Assembly: GCA_032622095.1 (NCBI GenBank)
Contig: CP136066.1
Span: 91,161,319 to 91,225,318, forward strand
Reading direction: 5' to 3'
Origin: Siphonodentalium dalli
Taxonomy: Eukaryota; Mollusca; Scaphopoda; Gadilida; Siphonodentaliidae
Length of the DNA stretch: 64,000 nt
Part shown: positions 43,055 to 54,042 of the stretch, one piece after another
How positions within the stretch are numbered: the stretch's first letter is position 1
Layout: the number at the start of each line of letters is the position of its first letter
The notes under the pieces: generated by a model
Seen by the model: the letters and a program-made list of their open reading frames with translations, nothing else
Databases searched by the model: none
Told to the model about the DNA's origin: nothing
Program-made: the position numbers and the translations under genes

Positions 43055-45600
43055 TTATTTTTTACTTCTATCATTCAAGGAATATGTGTTTAGAGTTTCA
43101 ATTCTTTTATAATATTTAAAAAATTCAAGAAGTCCATTTATAGTTGGGTTGGTAGCCCTCATCTTACATGAGTATATAAATTTTCTATACAGCATTGTAC
43201 AGATATCAAGGGTATCATTGGGATGTATATCTCCATGCATACCTAGGACAGTATACTCTGGTTTTAATTCGAATGTAATATCACACTTTTCTTTTAACTT
43301 ATGTTGGAGTTGAAGTAGAACTGATTTTGAAATGGGGCAATCCCAAAAGAGATGTATAATTGTTTCTTTCGTGTTCCCACAAAAAGAGCATAATTCTGTT
43401 TCTGACAGTTTACACTTGAATAATTTTGAATTTGTATAAAGTATGTCTTGATTAATTTTGTATTGAAAACTTATCAGGCCAGTATCATCTGTGATATGAT
43501 ATGGGTTCCTATATATTTGTTTCCAATCCAAATCACATAAAGCTATTCCAAGTCTATTAGACCATTTTTTTTGTATGTGGGAAGGTATTTCAGCATATTG
43601 TCTAAGAATAATTGGGTAAAAAATCTTACATGGTGTTAAGGCATTCCCGAGAATTTCTATTTTTTCTTTTTTAATTGATTCAAGTTTCTCACTATTTCTC
43701 AAACATGCTCTCCATTGGGATGGTATCGCATTCAACAGTCCTTGATAGTGTGTGAAAGGAATTTGTAAATTATAAGTGCTACAGAATGATGGATAGTCTA
43801 AGAGTCCACCATCATCAAGTCATTTATAAAAAATACACCCTGCTTTATCCATTTAGTGTTTAAGAGCATATGATTGTCTATTTTTATATATTTATTCCAA
43901 TAAATGGATTGGGATTGGATGTCTTGTGGGGCTGTGCTGATATCTTGATCTACCAAACTCCAAGCCTGTATAACGCTTTTCCAAAATGGATTAACTTTAT
44001 TTGCCATAATAGTCAGTGCTTCATTTTGAAAGAACGAAAACTTTTGGACCACCAAAGGGCTCCAAGTCATCTAAGATTATATTTTTCCAGCTGGCATTAT
44101 TGGAAGTGTCTAGCAATTTTTGTATCCAGGTCATTTTTAATGCATTTGCAAACGAGTCAATATGTGGAAACTTCAAGCCTCCGTTTTCAATTTCATTTAT
44201 TATAACATTACGTTTAATTTTATCTTTTTTTCCAGACCATAAAAAGCGATAAAAGATTTGTTGGATTTTTAGAGATGTGTCTTTTGAAGGGGGAGGTAGT
44301 ACTGATAGACAGTGAATTAACATTGGAAGTGCAATAGTCTTTATTACTGTTGTTTTTCCAGTAAGACTTAGTTGTCTGAAGGACCAGTCATTCAGTAGAT
44401 TTTCTAGCTTTTTTATTTTTGTCTTGTAATTATTTTCAATGTAGTCGTCATTGAAGAGGTTGAATTCAATACCAAGTATAGTGACCGAATTTGAGTGATT
44501 CCATAGGATATTTTCTTCTGTTGGAATTTCTTCACCACAGCCCCGTTTCGATCCAATCCATAAGACTTGAGGTTTTTGGAAGTTTGCTTTTAGTCCTGTT
44601 ATCTTTGCGAAATTTCGGACTGTATTAAGGGCTTCGTTTAATGAGTGTGAGTCATTCCTGAGGAAGAGGTTCATGTCATCTGCATATTGTGAGACCATGT
44701 ATTCAGTTTTGTTAATTTTTATCCCGTTTATATCTAAATTATTTTTTAAAGATGCGAGTTTCTACCGCTAAAATAAACAGGTAAGGAGAAAGTGGGTCAC
44801 CTTGTCTTACCCCTCTATGTATATCTATCTTGTTAGATAGGTTTCCGTTATTGACAATATAACTGAAAATATCTGTATAAAAGGTTTTTACCCAACCGAT
44901 GATATCTGGTCCAAATTTGTAAAATTTTAAACAATTTTCTAAATAACTCCATTTTAAGGAGTCAAAAGCTTTTTCAAAATCAAGTAGTACTAGTAATCCA
45001 GGTATATCTCTTTGCTCGCATTTTTCTAATAAATCAAATGTAAGCCTTGTTGATTCCCCAATGTAACGCCCTGCTAGAAATCCAAGTTGTGAATCTGCAA
45101 TAAGTTTTGGGAGGACTTTCTTTACCCGATTAGCAATATTAACTGTTGATCCAATTTTAACATCAACATTGAGAAGCGAAATAGGCCCTCCAATTTTTAA
45201 TGTATTCTTTAGGTTTATTGGGTTTTGGCAGACATGTTATAATTCCACATCTTTGCGTGACTGATAATTTTTGTGTACGAAAACCATAGTTCAATGAGTT
45301 AACAACAAATTGCCCCAGATCTTTCCAGAAAAATTTGTAGAATTCTGCTGTATATCCATCTGATCCTAGGGATTTTTCATTTTTTATCTTTTTTAATGAT
45401 GCTGTGCATTGTATTCAGTTAGTTGTCCCTCCAAGGATTCAGTTTCTTGCGTATCCAAGAAATTCAGAAAAGGGTTTTCAACATCAAGAAAATTATTTTC
45501 TTCATCTCCAGCTGTTGGTTCAATCTTTGATTCATATAGATTTTTGTAAAAATTGTGTTGTTCTTCAATTATGTCAGAAAGTTCGGTTATTTCAGATCCA
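43055..45600 (-). pseudogene. LINE reverse transcriptase remnant (ORF2)
   Basis: Conserved pieces in order on the minus strand: IIEEQHNFYKNLYES (before the RT core), the ALKKIKNEKSLGSDG region, the catalytic motif QYADDMNLFLR near 44690, GLKANFQKPQVLWIG, SVTILGIEFNLF, NGGLKFPHIDSFANALKMTW, and a C-terminal CSFCGNTKETIIHLFWDC cysteine-histidine motif (~43390). These fit LINEs of the L1/Tx1 group. Frames change near 44030 and 43810, and stops interrupt 44700-45390, so it is inactive. The endonuclease domain is lost by 5' truncation. Confidence 0.92.
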
Positions 45601-45610
45601 TCACTTTTAA

Positions 45611-46492
45611 GACATTCCAAACATGCTATGACTCTGGCAATGACATTCCAAACATACTATGACTCTGGCAATGACATTCCAGACATACTATAACTCTGGC
45701 AATGACATTCCATGACTCTGGCAATGACATTCCAGTCATACAACCACCCAGGCAATGACATTACCGACATACCATGACTCTGGCAATGACATTCCAGACA
45801 TACAACCACCCAGGCAATGACATTCCAGTCATACAACCACCCAGGCATTGACATTCCAGACATACTATGACTCTGGCAATGACATTCCAAACATGCTATG
45901 ACTCTGGCAATGACATTCCAAACATACTATGACTTTGGCAATGACATTCCAGACATACTACAACTCTGGCAATGACATTCCATGACTCTGGCAATGACAT
46001 TCCAGTCATACAACCACCCAGGCAATGACATTACCGACATACTGTGACTCTGGCAATGACATTCCAGACATACTATGACTCTGGCAATGACATTCCAGAC
46101 ATACTATGACTCTTGCAATGACATTCCAGTCATACAACCACCCAGGCAATGACATTCCAAACATACTGTGACTCTGGCAATGACATTCCAGACATATTAT
46201 GACTCTGGCCATGTCATTCCAGACATACTATGACTCTGGCAATGACATTCCAGACATACTATAACTCTGACAATGACAGTCCACGACTCTGGCAATGACA
46301 TTCCAGACATACTGTGACTCTGGTAATGACATTCCAGTCTTTCCAGACATACTATGACTCTGGAAATAACATTCCAGTTATTCTATGAATCTGGCAATGA
46401 CATTCCAGACATACTATGAATCTGGCAATGACATTTATGCATACAACCACACTGGAATGACATTCCAGACATGCCACAACCCTGGGATTGAA
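45611..46492. repeat. 31-bp minisatellite, block right of the LINE
   Basis: Continues the same unit after the LINE; about 28 units, including a repeated higher-order segment (45660-45760 resembles 45930-46030). It ends near GACATGCCACAACCCTGG. Confidence 0.95.
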
Positions 46493-46873
46493 CTAAGAAG
46501 TTGTACCTGTACTTGTACTTGTGTGCACCCAAGTTACAGAGGGGAGGTAAATGATTTACATATCCTGATAACAGAGTCAGTATCAATTTTCAGCTTGTTT
46601 TCTAAAAGCACCAACAGAGCCACTTTATTTGCTGCACCAATAATCAATGTAGATATCAAAGGAACAATGGACATGCAATTTATAAGAATACTATAGTGCA
46701 TACAAATCTAGCATACAGCAGTTTGCTATAATATATCAAGCTTGATGGCTCAACAGTGAATTGCTTCTTGATGATGAATGGCCACAAGAACACAGAAGGG
46801 TAGGATTTTCATAACTTTTCTCAATAGTAAGCTGTCAAACTGTACGCCATTAAGAGAAAATGTGCTGATAGCT
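46493..46873. other. Between elements, no gene seen
   Basis: Unrecognised AT-rich sequence. Confidence 0.4.
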
Positions 46874-46874
46874 A

Positions 46875-47078
46875 CAGTAATGCCCTAAATAATCGACTCC
46901 TTAACTACAGTAGAATAATGGGTAACTTTTCAGGATTTAGTCGGAAATATGGCTTGTTGCCATTCATCGGAAAGCTCTCATTCCAATGAATGGCAACAAG
47001 CCATTTTTCCGACTAAATTTTGCAAAGTTACCCATAATTCTGCTGTGGTTAAGGAGTCGATTATTTAGGGCATTACTG
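46875..47078. mobile_element. Palindromic TA-MITE copy 13
   Basis: TA|CAGTAATGCCC...GGGCATTACTG|TA, 204 bp, both arms nearly complete. Confidence 0.92.
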
Positions 47079-47457
47079 TACCACAATGTGATTCAGGAAT
47101 ACCATTTCCGATGGTGGTATGAATCTGGTTATTAAACAGCGGGTATGATTCCCGAATTTGCCACTTGAAAAGTGAAAATGACCCTAATCCTGCGTACCAA
47201 AGGAGTGAGGGGGATACCCTTTAACACAATACTTAAACATGAATGTATTCCAATATAATTGCATTCGCCTGAAGTACATTTTTTAGTCTATGTAATAGTA
47301 TGTATACAGGGTTCCCACATTCAGGGACAAACCTGCAGGGCCACTTGGCAGACACTTGAGACATCTTCTCCCTAAAATGTGCCACTTCTCTCTATTTTTG
47401 TCCCAGGGACTGGCAGGGAGTAGTGAATTCTCTCTCATATACCAGTACATGTATATA

Positions 47458-47630
47458 CAGTAATGCCCTAAGTAATCGACTCTTTAACCACAGCAGAATT
47501 ATGGGTAACTTTTCAGGATTTCCCCGAGAGCTTTCCGATGAATGGCAACAAGCCATACTTCCGACTAAATCCTGAAAAGTTACCCATAATTCTGCTGTGG
47601 TTAAGGAGTCGATTATTTAGGGCATTACTG
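47458..47630. mobile_element. Palindromic TA-MITE copy 14 (left arm shortened)
   Basis: TA|CAGTAATGCCC...GGGCATTACTG|TA, 173 bp. Confidence 0.9.
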
Positions 47631-47725
47631 TACTATTGTTGTTTCTCGCAACTGCCATGCATCTGTAGACTGCACAAATATCATCAAAGGACACTGTAAT
47701 AATCCAGACAGCAACTTATTCTTAA

Positions 47726-47987
47726 CCCTTTCATGATGGGGCCTGCACTGGTGCAGCATTAAAGATCCTGTGCCAGTGCATTATCTTATATATGCAAGTC
47801 TCCCATAGGGCCGGAGCCTCGCATATATAAGAGAATGCACTGACTTACAAGGTCAAGATAAATATTGTAAGGCCAATGTATTCTCTTAAATATGCGAGGC
47901 TCCCTATGATGGGAGACTCGCATATATAAGAGAATGTATTGGCACAGGGTTTTCACAAAATTTCAGGAAGCTCCAGTCACGAAAGGT
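47726..47987. mobile_element. piggyBac-like MITE
   Basis: TTAA at 47722-47725 and 47988-47991; ends CCCTTTCATGATGGGGCC and GCTCCAGTCACGAAAGG; CATATATAAGAGAATGCACTG hairpin pairs. Confidence 0.85.
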
Positions 47988-47991
47988 TTAA

Positions 47992-49179
47992 TCAATCTTG
48001 TCTCTCCAGTCTCCGGTTGATTATCATAAAACAATAAATCAATCACTTATAATTATAGAAAGCCAAGATTACATGTACATATGGGCACCTGTAACTTCAG
48101 AGAAGGTATTTGTTGTGTAAACAATTAAACATCACCAACAGGCGTATAAATGTCCCTATACATGTACCGTATGCATGAACCTCCATAGTAGCTGTCTCAT
48201 ATGCATTCAGATTAAACTACATATTGATAAGTGTACATGTATAACTTAACCTGTATCAACTGCTACTATGAAATTGGTATGCAGCTTTTTTCTACTTTCT
48301 AGTGGAATTGAGAACTCACTTCAGCTCACTTGCCCATTTTTTTAACAGATAAAAAACATTTTTTACAAAAGTTAATCATTTTTGCTTTTTGACGAATTTT
48401 GGCACATTGGCAGGGCGAACCCTGCCAATGTGGCAATTTAAGCCTTCCATGAGCCTCGCATATATGAGAAAATATATTGGCCTAACAATATTTACATTGA
48501 CCTTGTAAGCCAGTGCATTCTCTTATATGGGAGACTCGCATATATAAGAGAAGGCACTGGCACATGGTCTTTGATGCTGCACCAATGCAGCTCCCATCAT
48601 GAAAGAGTTAAGCAAACATTGAATGGTGATTTGTTCAAGTATAATTTGAATTTATTGCACAATCAAGTGCAAAATTAAGAAAGAATTCAAACTAGAAAAC
48701 AAACTATTACCATTTCTTTACAAAATTCTCATTCATAAGTACATGCAGAGTTAGTTAATCCCTATGAAAATGTTCAGACCACAGGCCGTTTGTTGAACTT
48801 ATTAATGTACACCTGAACATTTCCCACTAACGAATAAAATTATTCTGCTCACTCGTACTTTCTGTTTGTCAGCTTGTCATCTGCTTATTTTTCCTGAACA
48901 TTCCTCCAGATGAATAATTGATGTATACTTTTATGGGAGAATCCATTTAGTAAATAAAATACCAAAGCAGTATAAATCCTGAAAATAAATCTTGGCGGAA
49001 AACGGTTTCTGAACACATCTGTGAATAAAAATCACAAGCGAAATTTGGTCAGAATCAGATCATGTTTCTTTGCTATCGTGACATGGATGGACTGAGCAAT
49101 ATTATCCTTTTTCCTATTCGATCATCCTAATAGAGTCTTCCATATCACTTTTAAAACATATTGTTCCAGGAAATAAATA
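47992..49179. other. Between elements; partial piggyBac-like MITE at 48442-48607
   Basis: 48442-48607 carries the TATATAAGAGAAGGCACTGGCAC hairpin and ends CATGAAAGAGTTAA. 48770-48960 belongs to the GTTCAGA..ACAAACGACC family. 48975-49080 is a decayed copy of 49165-49270. Confidence 0.5.
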
Positions 49180-49404
49180 TCAGCGATAAAGATTTCCGAA
49201 CACATCCAAGTCATCTGTGATTAAATATAACAAGCGAAATTCGGTCAGAAATTGATCACGTTTCTTCGCTGTCATTTCACTGAGAGCTTGGCAAGTGCCC
49301 CCTGACACAATCAAGCCAAATGCTGAGTTGTCACCAATAAAAGCATGGTGATGTTCATAAATTTCTTGTTGGGTCATCTCCAGTGCATCAAAAGTGGGTT
49401 GAAA
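49180..49404 (-). CDS. Unrecognised open frame of 74 codons (possible exon or gene fragment)
   Basis: From the codon after an in-frame stop (49407-49405) to TGA at 49182-49180. The protein has balanced composition (EIYEHHHAFIGDNSAFG, KKRDQFLTEFRLLYLITDDL) unlike the low-complexity frames around it. Its 3' third has a degenerate tandem copy with shifts at 48975-49080. I do not recognise the family. No clear splice acceptor precedes the ATG at 49377. It could be a last exon of a minus-strand gene, a processed fragment, or chance. Confidence 0.3.
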   Translation of the reverse strand, partial: FQPTFDALEMTQQEIYEHHHAFIGDNSAFGLIVSGGTCQALSEMTAKKRDQFLTEFRLLYLITDDLDVFGNLYR

Positions 49405-49535
49405 TTATTGATTTACGAGCAGTCGACAACACAACATACGCTGCTGGTGATATATAAAGATTCCCCAGGTCATTAATGTAGGGCACAATTATGGAAAGTA
49501 GGGTAATTGTCATACCAGTGCACAAATGTAAGGTA

Positions 49536-49596
49536 CAGTATTGGCCTAAATAATCGACTTCTTAAACACAGGAGTCAATTATTTAGGGCATTACTG
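49536..49596. mobile_element. Palindromic TA-MITE copy 15 (61-bp remnant)
   Basis: TA|CAGTATTGGCC...GGGCATTACTG|TA. Confidence 0.85.
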
Positions 49597-49737
49597 TAAT
49601 TGTCATGCTCATTCACAATCAATCTGTCCACTGTTCTCCATGGATAACATTTATATCTCTGTCAATGCACTCAATTCTTTTCTCTTAACCTTTCTATACT
49701 AAATGCATTCTCCTATGGGAGGCCGTTTTCACATTTA

Positions 49738-49907
49738 TTCCTTATTTGCGCTTAAGCATAAATATTTGCGCTTAAGCGTAAATCATTTACACTTAAACTT
49801 AAACATTTGCGCTTAAGTGCATATAACCTCTGTCATTTGTGCTTTAACTGCTTTTAGAAGCGCAAATCATTTATGGTTAAGCACAAATGATTTGCTTAAG
49901 CGCAAAT
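49738..49907. repeat. Cluster of GCGCTTAAGC palindromes in an inverted repeat
   Basis: At least seven ATTTGCGCTTAAGC-like motifs, in both orientations, within ~170 bp; the outer pair TTATTTGCGCTTAAGC and GCTTAAGCGCAAATAA form the ends. Confidence 0.8.
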
Positions 49908-50342
49908 AAAAATTCATATGCATTGAGTCATTAACGTAAATGGAGGGGGCGACTAACAGTCCTCCCTGTTCATAGTGAGTGGTAACAATTCTATGATGAC
50001 ACCATCCATAGTTTGAGTGGCTGGGATGGCTATAGCCAAAAGGTGGGTTCAGTAAATAACATTTAAGAAGAAATATATTTCTCCCAAAATATTTGCTGCC
50101 TGGTTTTGTTGCAGCTGGATGGACGTTTGTTGCCATATATTAACCATTCCATGACAGGAGCTTCCTGAAATATTGCGAAAACCCTGTGCGTCCAGGTTAT
50201 ATATTAACCAGAATTACAGACCGAATTGAAAGCTTTCAATCAATTCTCTAAAACACAAGAATCTGATAATGGTCTATTGAGAGATATAACAAAAGTTTCT
50301 GGTATTGATCTATTTAACAGGTTGAACTCCAAATGTTTGTTA

Positions 50343-51344
50343 TCTTCTAATATATATTTTGGGACTTCTGTTTGTTTGTTTGTTTGTCTGTTAGCTATGG
50401 CCGGGAAAACTGCCAGACGGATTTTGACAAAATTTGATACCTAGGGTTACTTTTGGCCAGGGAGTGTTTTGGACGGGTCAAATCGTGACTACGACCTGAC
50501 CTTGACCTTCAAAAAGGTCAATTCAAGGTCAAATCGGGTAAAACGTGGGACGGATTTCGACGAAATTTGATACCTACAGATACTTTTATTCGGGGAGTCT
50601 TTTGGATGGGTCAAATCGTTACCCTGACCTGACCTTGACCTTCAAAAAAGTCAATTCAAGGTCAAATCGGGTAAAACGGATGGATTTCAACGAAGGGTAC
50701 TTTTGTCCGGGGAGTGTTTTGGACGGGCCAAATCATGACCCAGACCTGACCTCCCTTACATTTTCGCAGTGTACTTAACAAGCTTCTCGAGCAGTAGAAA
50801 CGGATGAGCAACGTGACCGTCGACTCGAGTCTAATACAGTTCAAACACAAGCTTCTCGAGCGGTAGAAACGGATGAGCAACGCGACCGTCGACTCAAGTC
50901 TAATAGAGTCCAAACACAAGCTTCTCGAGCGGTAGAAACAGACGAACAATGCGAACGTCGAATAGAAACAGAGACAAATAGGTCTTTTAATGATCGACGA
51001 CGTCGAATAGAAACAGAGAGAAATAGGTGTTATAATGATCGACGTCATCAGCGTGATGGTGACCAATGGATGGAGGCCGCCTTTGCCTACTTACCTCATA
51101 TAGATTACCAGTTATCCCCTGCCGTGCAGATTGGCGCCATGGCAGTCATCTGTCCTCGGTGTGAGACACTCAAATGGCCGGGGGAATCGCCTGGTATCTG
51201 TTGTGTAAGTGGCAAAATTGTACTCGAGAATTTCGAAGACCCGCTGGGCCGATTTCCACCATTTTTGGGGTGTTGGTGAGTTAAAACATAACTATAAAAA
51301 AAACAACACAACGACTCTCCCCGTCAGGACGGGTACCCAGCTAG
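50343..51344 (+). mobile_element. Nonautonomous Helitron (about 1.0 kb) with own-gene fragment
   Basis: The 5' end is TCTTCTAATATATATTTTGG after host A; the 3' end is hairpin CCCGTCAGGACGGG, TACCCAG, CTAG (51341-51344), then host T. The body holds GGTCAAATCGGGTAAAACG units and a Helitron protein fragment. It shares its 5' terminus with 58835 and 59237, and a diverged one with 11594. Confidence 0.85.
50779..51279 (+). pseudogene. Helitron Rep-helicase N-terminal fragment
   Basis: An open frame follows a stop at 50776-50778. It contains ~23-residue Arg/Glu/Gln-rich repeats (AVETDEQRDRRL theme, three copies), then AAFAYLPHIDYQLSPAVQIG, GAMAVICPRCETLKW and GESPGICCVSGKI, ending at TGA 51277-51279. 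The CxxC...GExxGxCCxxGK arrangement after Arg-rich repeats is typical of the region before the Rep domain in animal Helitron proteins. The Rep and helicase domains are deleted; the frame runs almost straight into the 3' hairpin end. Confidence 0.78.
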
Positions 51345-51543
51345 TTAACCCTAAGTTAGTACTATTGACCCAAATTTTTTCTCAATGTGTCAGAGAGACA
51401 GTATTGTCATTTTAATAAATGCGAACTATTACAACGGCGGCCAAATATGTTATGTGTAATCCCATTGCAAACTCCAATCTGGCTATGAGGCAGCCGCAGA
51501 GTAATCGAGAATACGGTCACCATTTGTAAGATGTTCGCAATTA

Positions 51544-51650
51544 CAGTAATGCCCTAAATAATCGACTCCTTAACCACAGTAGAATTATGGGTAATTTTTC
51601 AGGATTAAGTCGGAAATATGGCTTGTTGCCATTCATCGGAAAGCTCTCAT
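51544..51650. mobile_element. Palindromic TA-MITE copy 16, left half only
   Basis: TA|CAGTAATGCCC...GGAAAGCTCTCA; stops at the palindrome centre. Confidence 0.88.
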
Positions 51651-52499
51651 TTTAAAACCATTTTAGTGTTGCAGTCTGTTAACCAACGGTAGACTATATG
51701 TTTCTGCTTTCACAAATGTTTGAAATTAAATTAAATCACTTGGAAATTTTCAAACTACAACAGATGCTTCATTTTAAATTTTGAACAGTGTCTCCAACAT
51801 ATTTGGGAAATTCAAACCCAAGGGGCGCAAATTACAGTGGGTTCAATCAAGATTTCTAAGTCATAATTCCGAAGTTAGACACCCAAACGGCGACCGTCTA
51901 GCCATGCCACTATTCAACAAATTTTCATGCGCATTCCAGTTTGTATTTTAAACATTAAGACAAGCTGCGTCATTCATCTTGTGCTTTCGCAATCAAATTA
52001 TGATAAATGTGTTGAAGACAGTCGGTTTCTCTTAATTTTTGAAAATATGTACACTTGTCAGTACAGGTGTGTTTAAGAGGATTATGTTGAAGCAACACGA
52101 AGAATAGGTAAGACTATTGAGAACATGATAACTTTGTTAAATATAAACGATTACTACTGGGCCAGATTCAACTCTATAGAGAAGGTAACTGAACATAAAG
52201 AGTTGAATATTTAACAAGTCAGACAGTAATCATCGGCTGAGTGTTATACAGTAATGTTCAGTCCTTTTTTTTTTTTTTGTGGGAAATTGAGGAAATTTTC
52301 ATATTGCTCTTTTCATATATGAGCACAACAATGACACTCGTTTCCTTGCTTATGCGGTTTCTGGTGTTAAAAAAGACGAGTTTTGTGATATTTTTTGCCA
52401 ATAGATTGAACAAATGTTACAATATCAATGAAAATGCAATTGGAGATAGACTATTTTGATCACAAAAGTACCAGTATTTTGAGAATTACTGACTCGTCA
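51651..52499. other. Between elements, no gene seen
   Basis: The second half (from ~52280) shares CTCTTTTCATATTTCCGCACAACAATG-type sequence with 52560-52720, so it is probably the degenerate upstream part of the LINE that follows. Confidence 0.4.
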
Positions 52500-53820
52500 A
52501 ATAGAACACCAATATCGGCATCTCAAGAAGAGAAAGACCTCGGGTGTTGTTCTTAGATAACCAAATTTTCGTATTGCTCTTTTCATATTTCCGCACAACA
52601 ATGGCACTCCTTGCCTGCTTATGCGGTTACTTGTGTGTTAAAAAAGACAAGTTCAATATTGACGAAAATGCACTTGGAGATATAATATTTTGATCACAAA
52701 AGTACCCAAATTTTGAGAATTACTGACTCGTCACAAAGAACACCAATATCGGCATCTCAAGAAGAGAAACACCTCAGGTGTTGTTCATAGATAACCAACT
52801 GAATTTAAACAAACAAATCAACGAAATGGTGATGAAAGCAAACAAAATAATATAGGTCATCAAACAAACTTTTGAATACAAGGAGAAAGATATTATATCT
52901 ATGCTAATACAGACATTGATCCGACCGTTTATAGAATATGGGAACAGCGTGAGTACTTACTAAAACACTCAATCTTGAGCTATAGTATAGAGTCAGTCCA
53001 GAGGAGGGCTACAAAGATTATTTCAAAATATTGGACATTACCTTATAGGGAAAGACTCTGCAAATCCTGTTTTATAATGTCACTCAAATATCACCGTAAA
53101 AGGGGAGATCTCATAGGTGTTTAAACTGATGCACAAATACTTAATATCGACAATAGAATTCTTTTCAAAAAAGAGTCATACCAAAGTACAAGAGGACACA
53201 AACTGAAGATACAGAAAGAAAAAAAACAAATAAAGGTGACCGTAAGTTCTTCTTTGCACAAAGGATTAATCTACCAGATCATATTGTTGAAGCAAACACA
53301 TTAGATGAGATTAACCCTTTCAGTGCCAAGTCCGATTTTTGTATCAACCCATATACCCTGTGCCAATGCATTCTCTTATATATGCGAGTCGACCATAGGT
53401 CGCCTCGCATATATAAGAGAATGCATTGGCCTAACAATTTTTCATCATTTATTATTATTATTTACAATTTTTTACAATTTTAATAATTTTTTTCTTATAT
53501 TCTTTAACAGACTTATTTTGTAGATTTAGTGCCAGGGAATCTTACGTTTTTCATGGGCATCAAAATTATTACTATGAATACTTGGTGATAGTTTTGAGTT
53601 ATAACATGCCCCTAAGGTTTTATCCAGTTTGTTTTTAAATTCGCTATAGCATGCTTAAGCATACCCAAACAAAATTCAACCAAAAATAAAAACAAAAACA
53701 ATTTATATTTTTTTTTTTAATTTTTTTTATGACCCATATTACCGACCGTAAATTGAAAGGGTTAAGGATCAAATCGATGCTGTTTTCAGTTGCGAACGAT
53801 ACCATTTGACTAACTGCAGA
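52500..53820 (+). pseudogene. CR1-like LINE reverse transcriptase C-terminal remnant
   Basis: Plus-strand pieces: NQLNLNKQINEMVMKANKI, LIQTLIRPFIEYGNSV, SVQRRATKIISKYWTLPYRERL, LKYHRKRGDLIGV, STRGHKLKIQ, KFFFAQRINLPDHIVEANTLDEI. This order is typical of the region after the RT core in CR1-type LINEs. Stops and shifts are present. A piggyBac-like MITE (53315-53761) interrupts the last part. The region encoding ISASQEEKDLG is present twice (~52515, ~52755), an internal duplication. Confidence 0.82.
53315..53761. mobile_element. piggyBac-like MITE inside the CR1-like LINE
   Basis: TTAA at 53311-53314 and 53762-53765; ends CCCTTTCAGTGCCAAGTCCG and ACCGTAAATTGAAAGGG. Taking out the MITE with one TTAA restores the LINE frame (…DEIKDQIDAVF). 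Confidence 0.92.
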
Positions 53821-53834
53821 AATAATATATCCAG

Positions 53835-53988
53835 TACTCTCAGGTGCCTAATAATACTAGGAGAAAATTCCCAACATTCACTATTATTTACACATACAGT
53901 GAAATGGCCTTCACTATTATTAATTTCAGCCTATATCCCCACCCATCACTATTATTAGGCCATCACGATTATTAGGCACCTGAGAGTA
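53835..53988. mobile_element. MITE with TACTCTCAGGTGCCTAATAAT ends, copy 1
   Basis: TACTCTCAGGTGCCTAATAA...TTATTAGGCACCTGAGAGTA, with CACTATTATT motifs repeated internally in both orientations. Confidence 0.88.
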
Positions 53989-54042
53989 CACTCTTATAAT
54001 TAATGTGTAGAAACGATTACACATCAAATGTGTAAACCCGGT

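Larger units (their letters stand above)
42653..45610 (-). mobile_element. 5'-truncated L1/Tx1-like LINE inserted in the minisatellite
   Basis: On the minus strand the element starts abruptly inside the reverse-transcriptase domain and ends in an A-rich tail (plus-strand T-run at 42651-42663). It is flanked by the exact 14-bp duplication GACATTCCAAACAT (42639-42652, 45611-45624). Deleting the element and one copy restores the 31-bp repeat register. The ~400-bp 3' untranslated part contains a C41 run in the element's sense. Confidence 0.95.

Noticed and set aside
40532-46212. Series of minus-strand frames rich in Met-Ser-Gly, Trp, Cys and His
   Set aside because: They are translations of the 31-bp minisatellite, interrupted by insertions; not a protein family.
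49738-49907. CRISPR-like repeat cluster
   Set aside because: Motifs occur in both orientations with unequal spacing and no unique spacers, in an animal genome.
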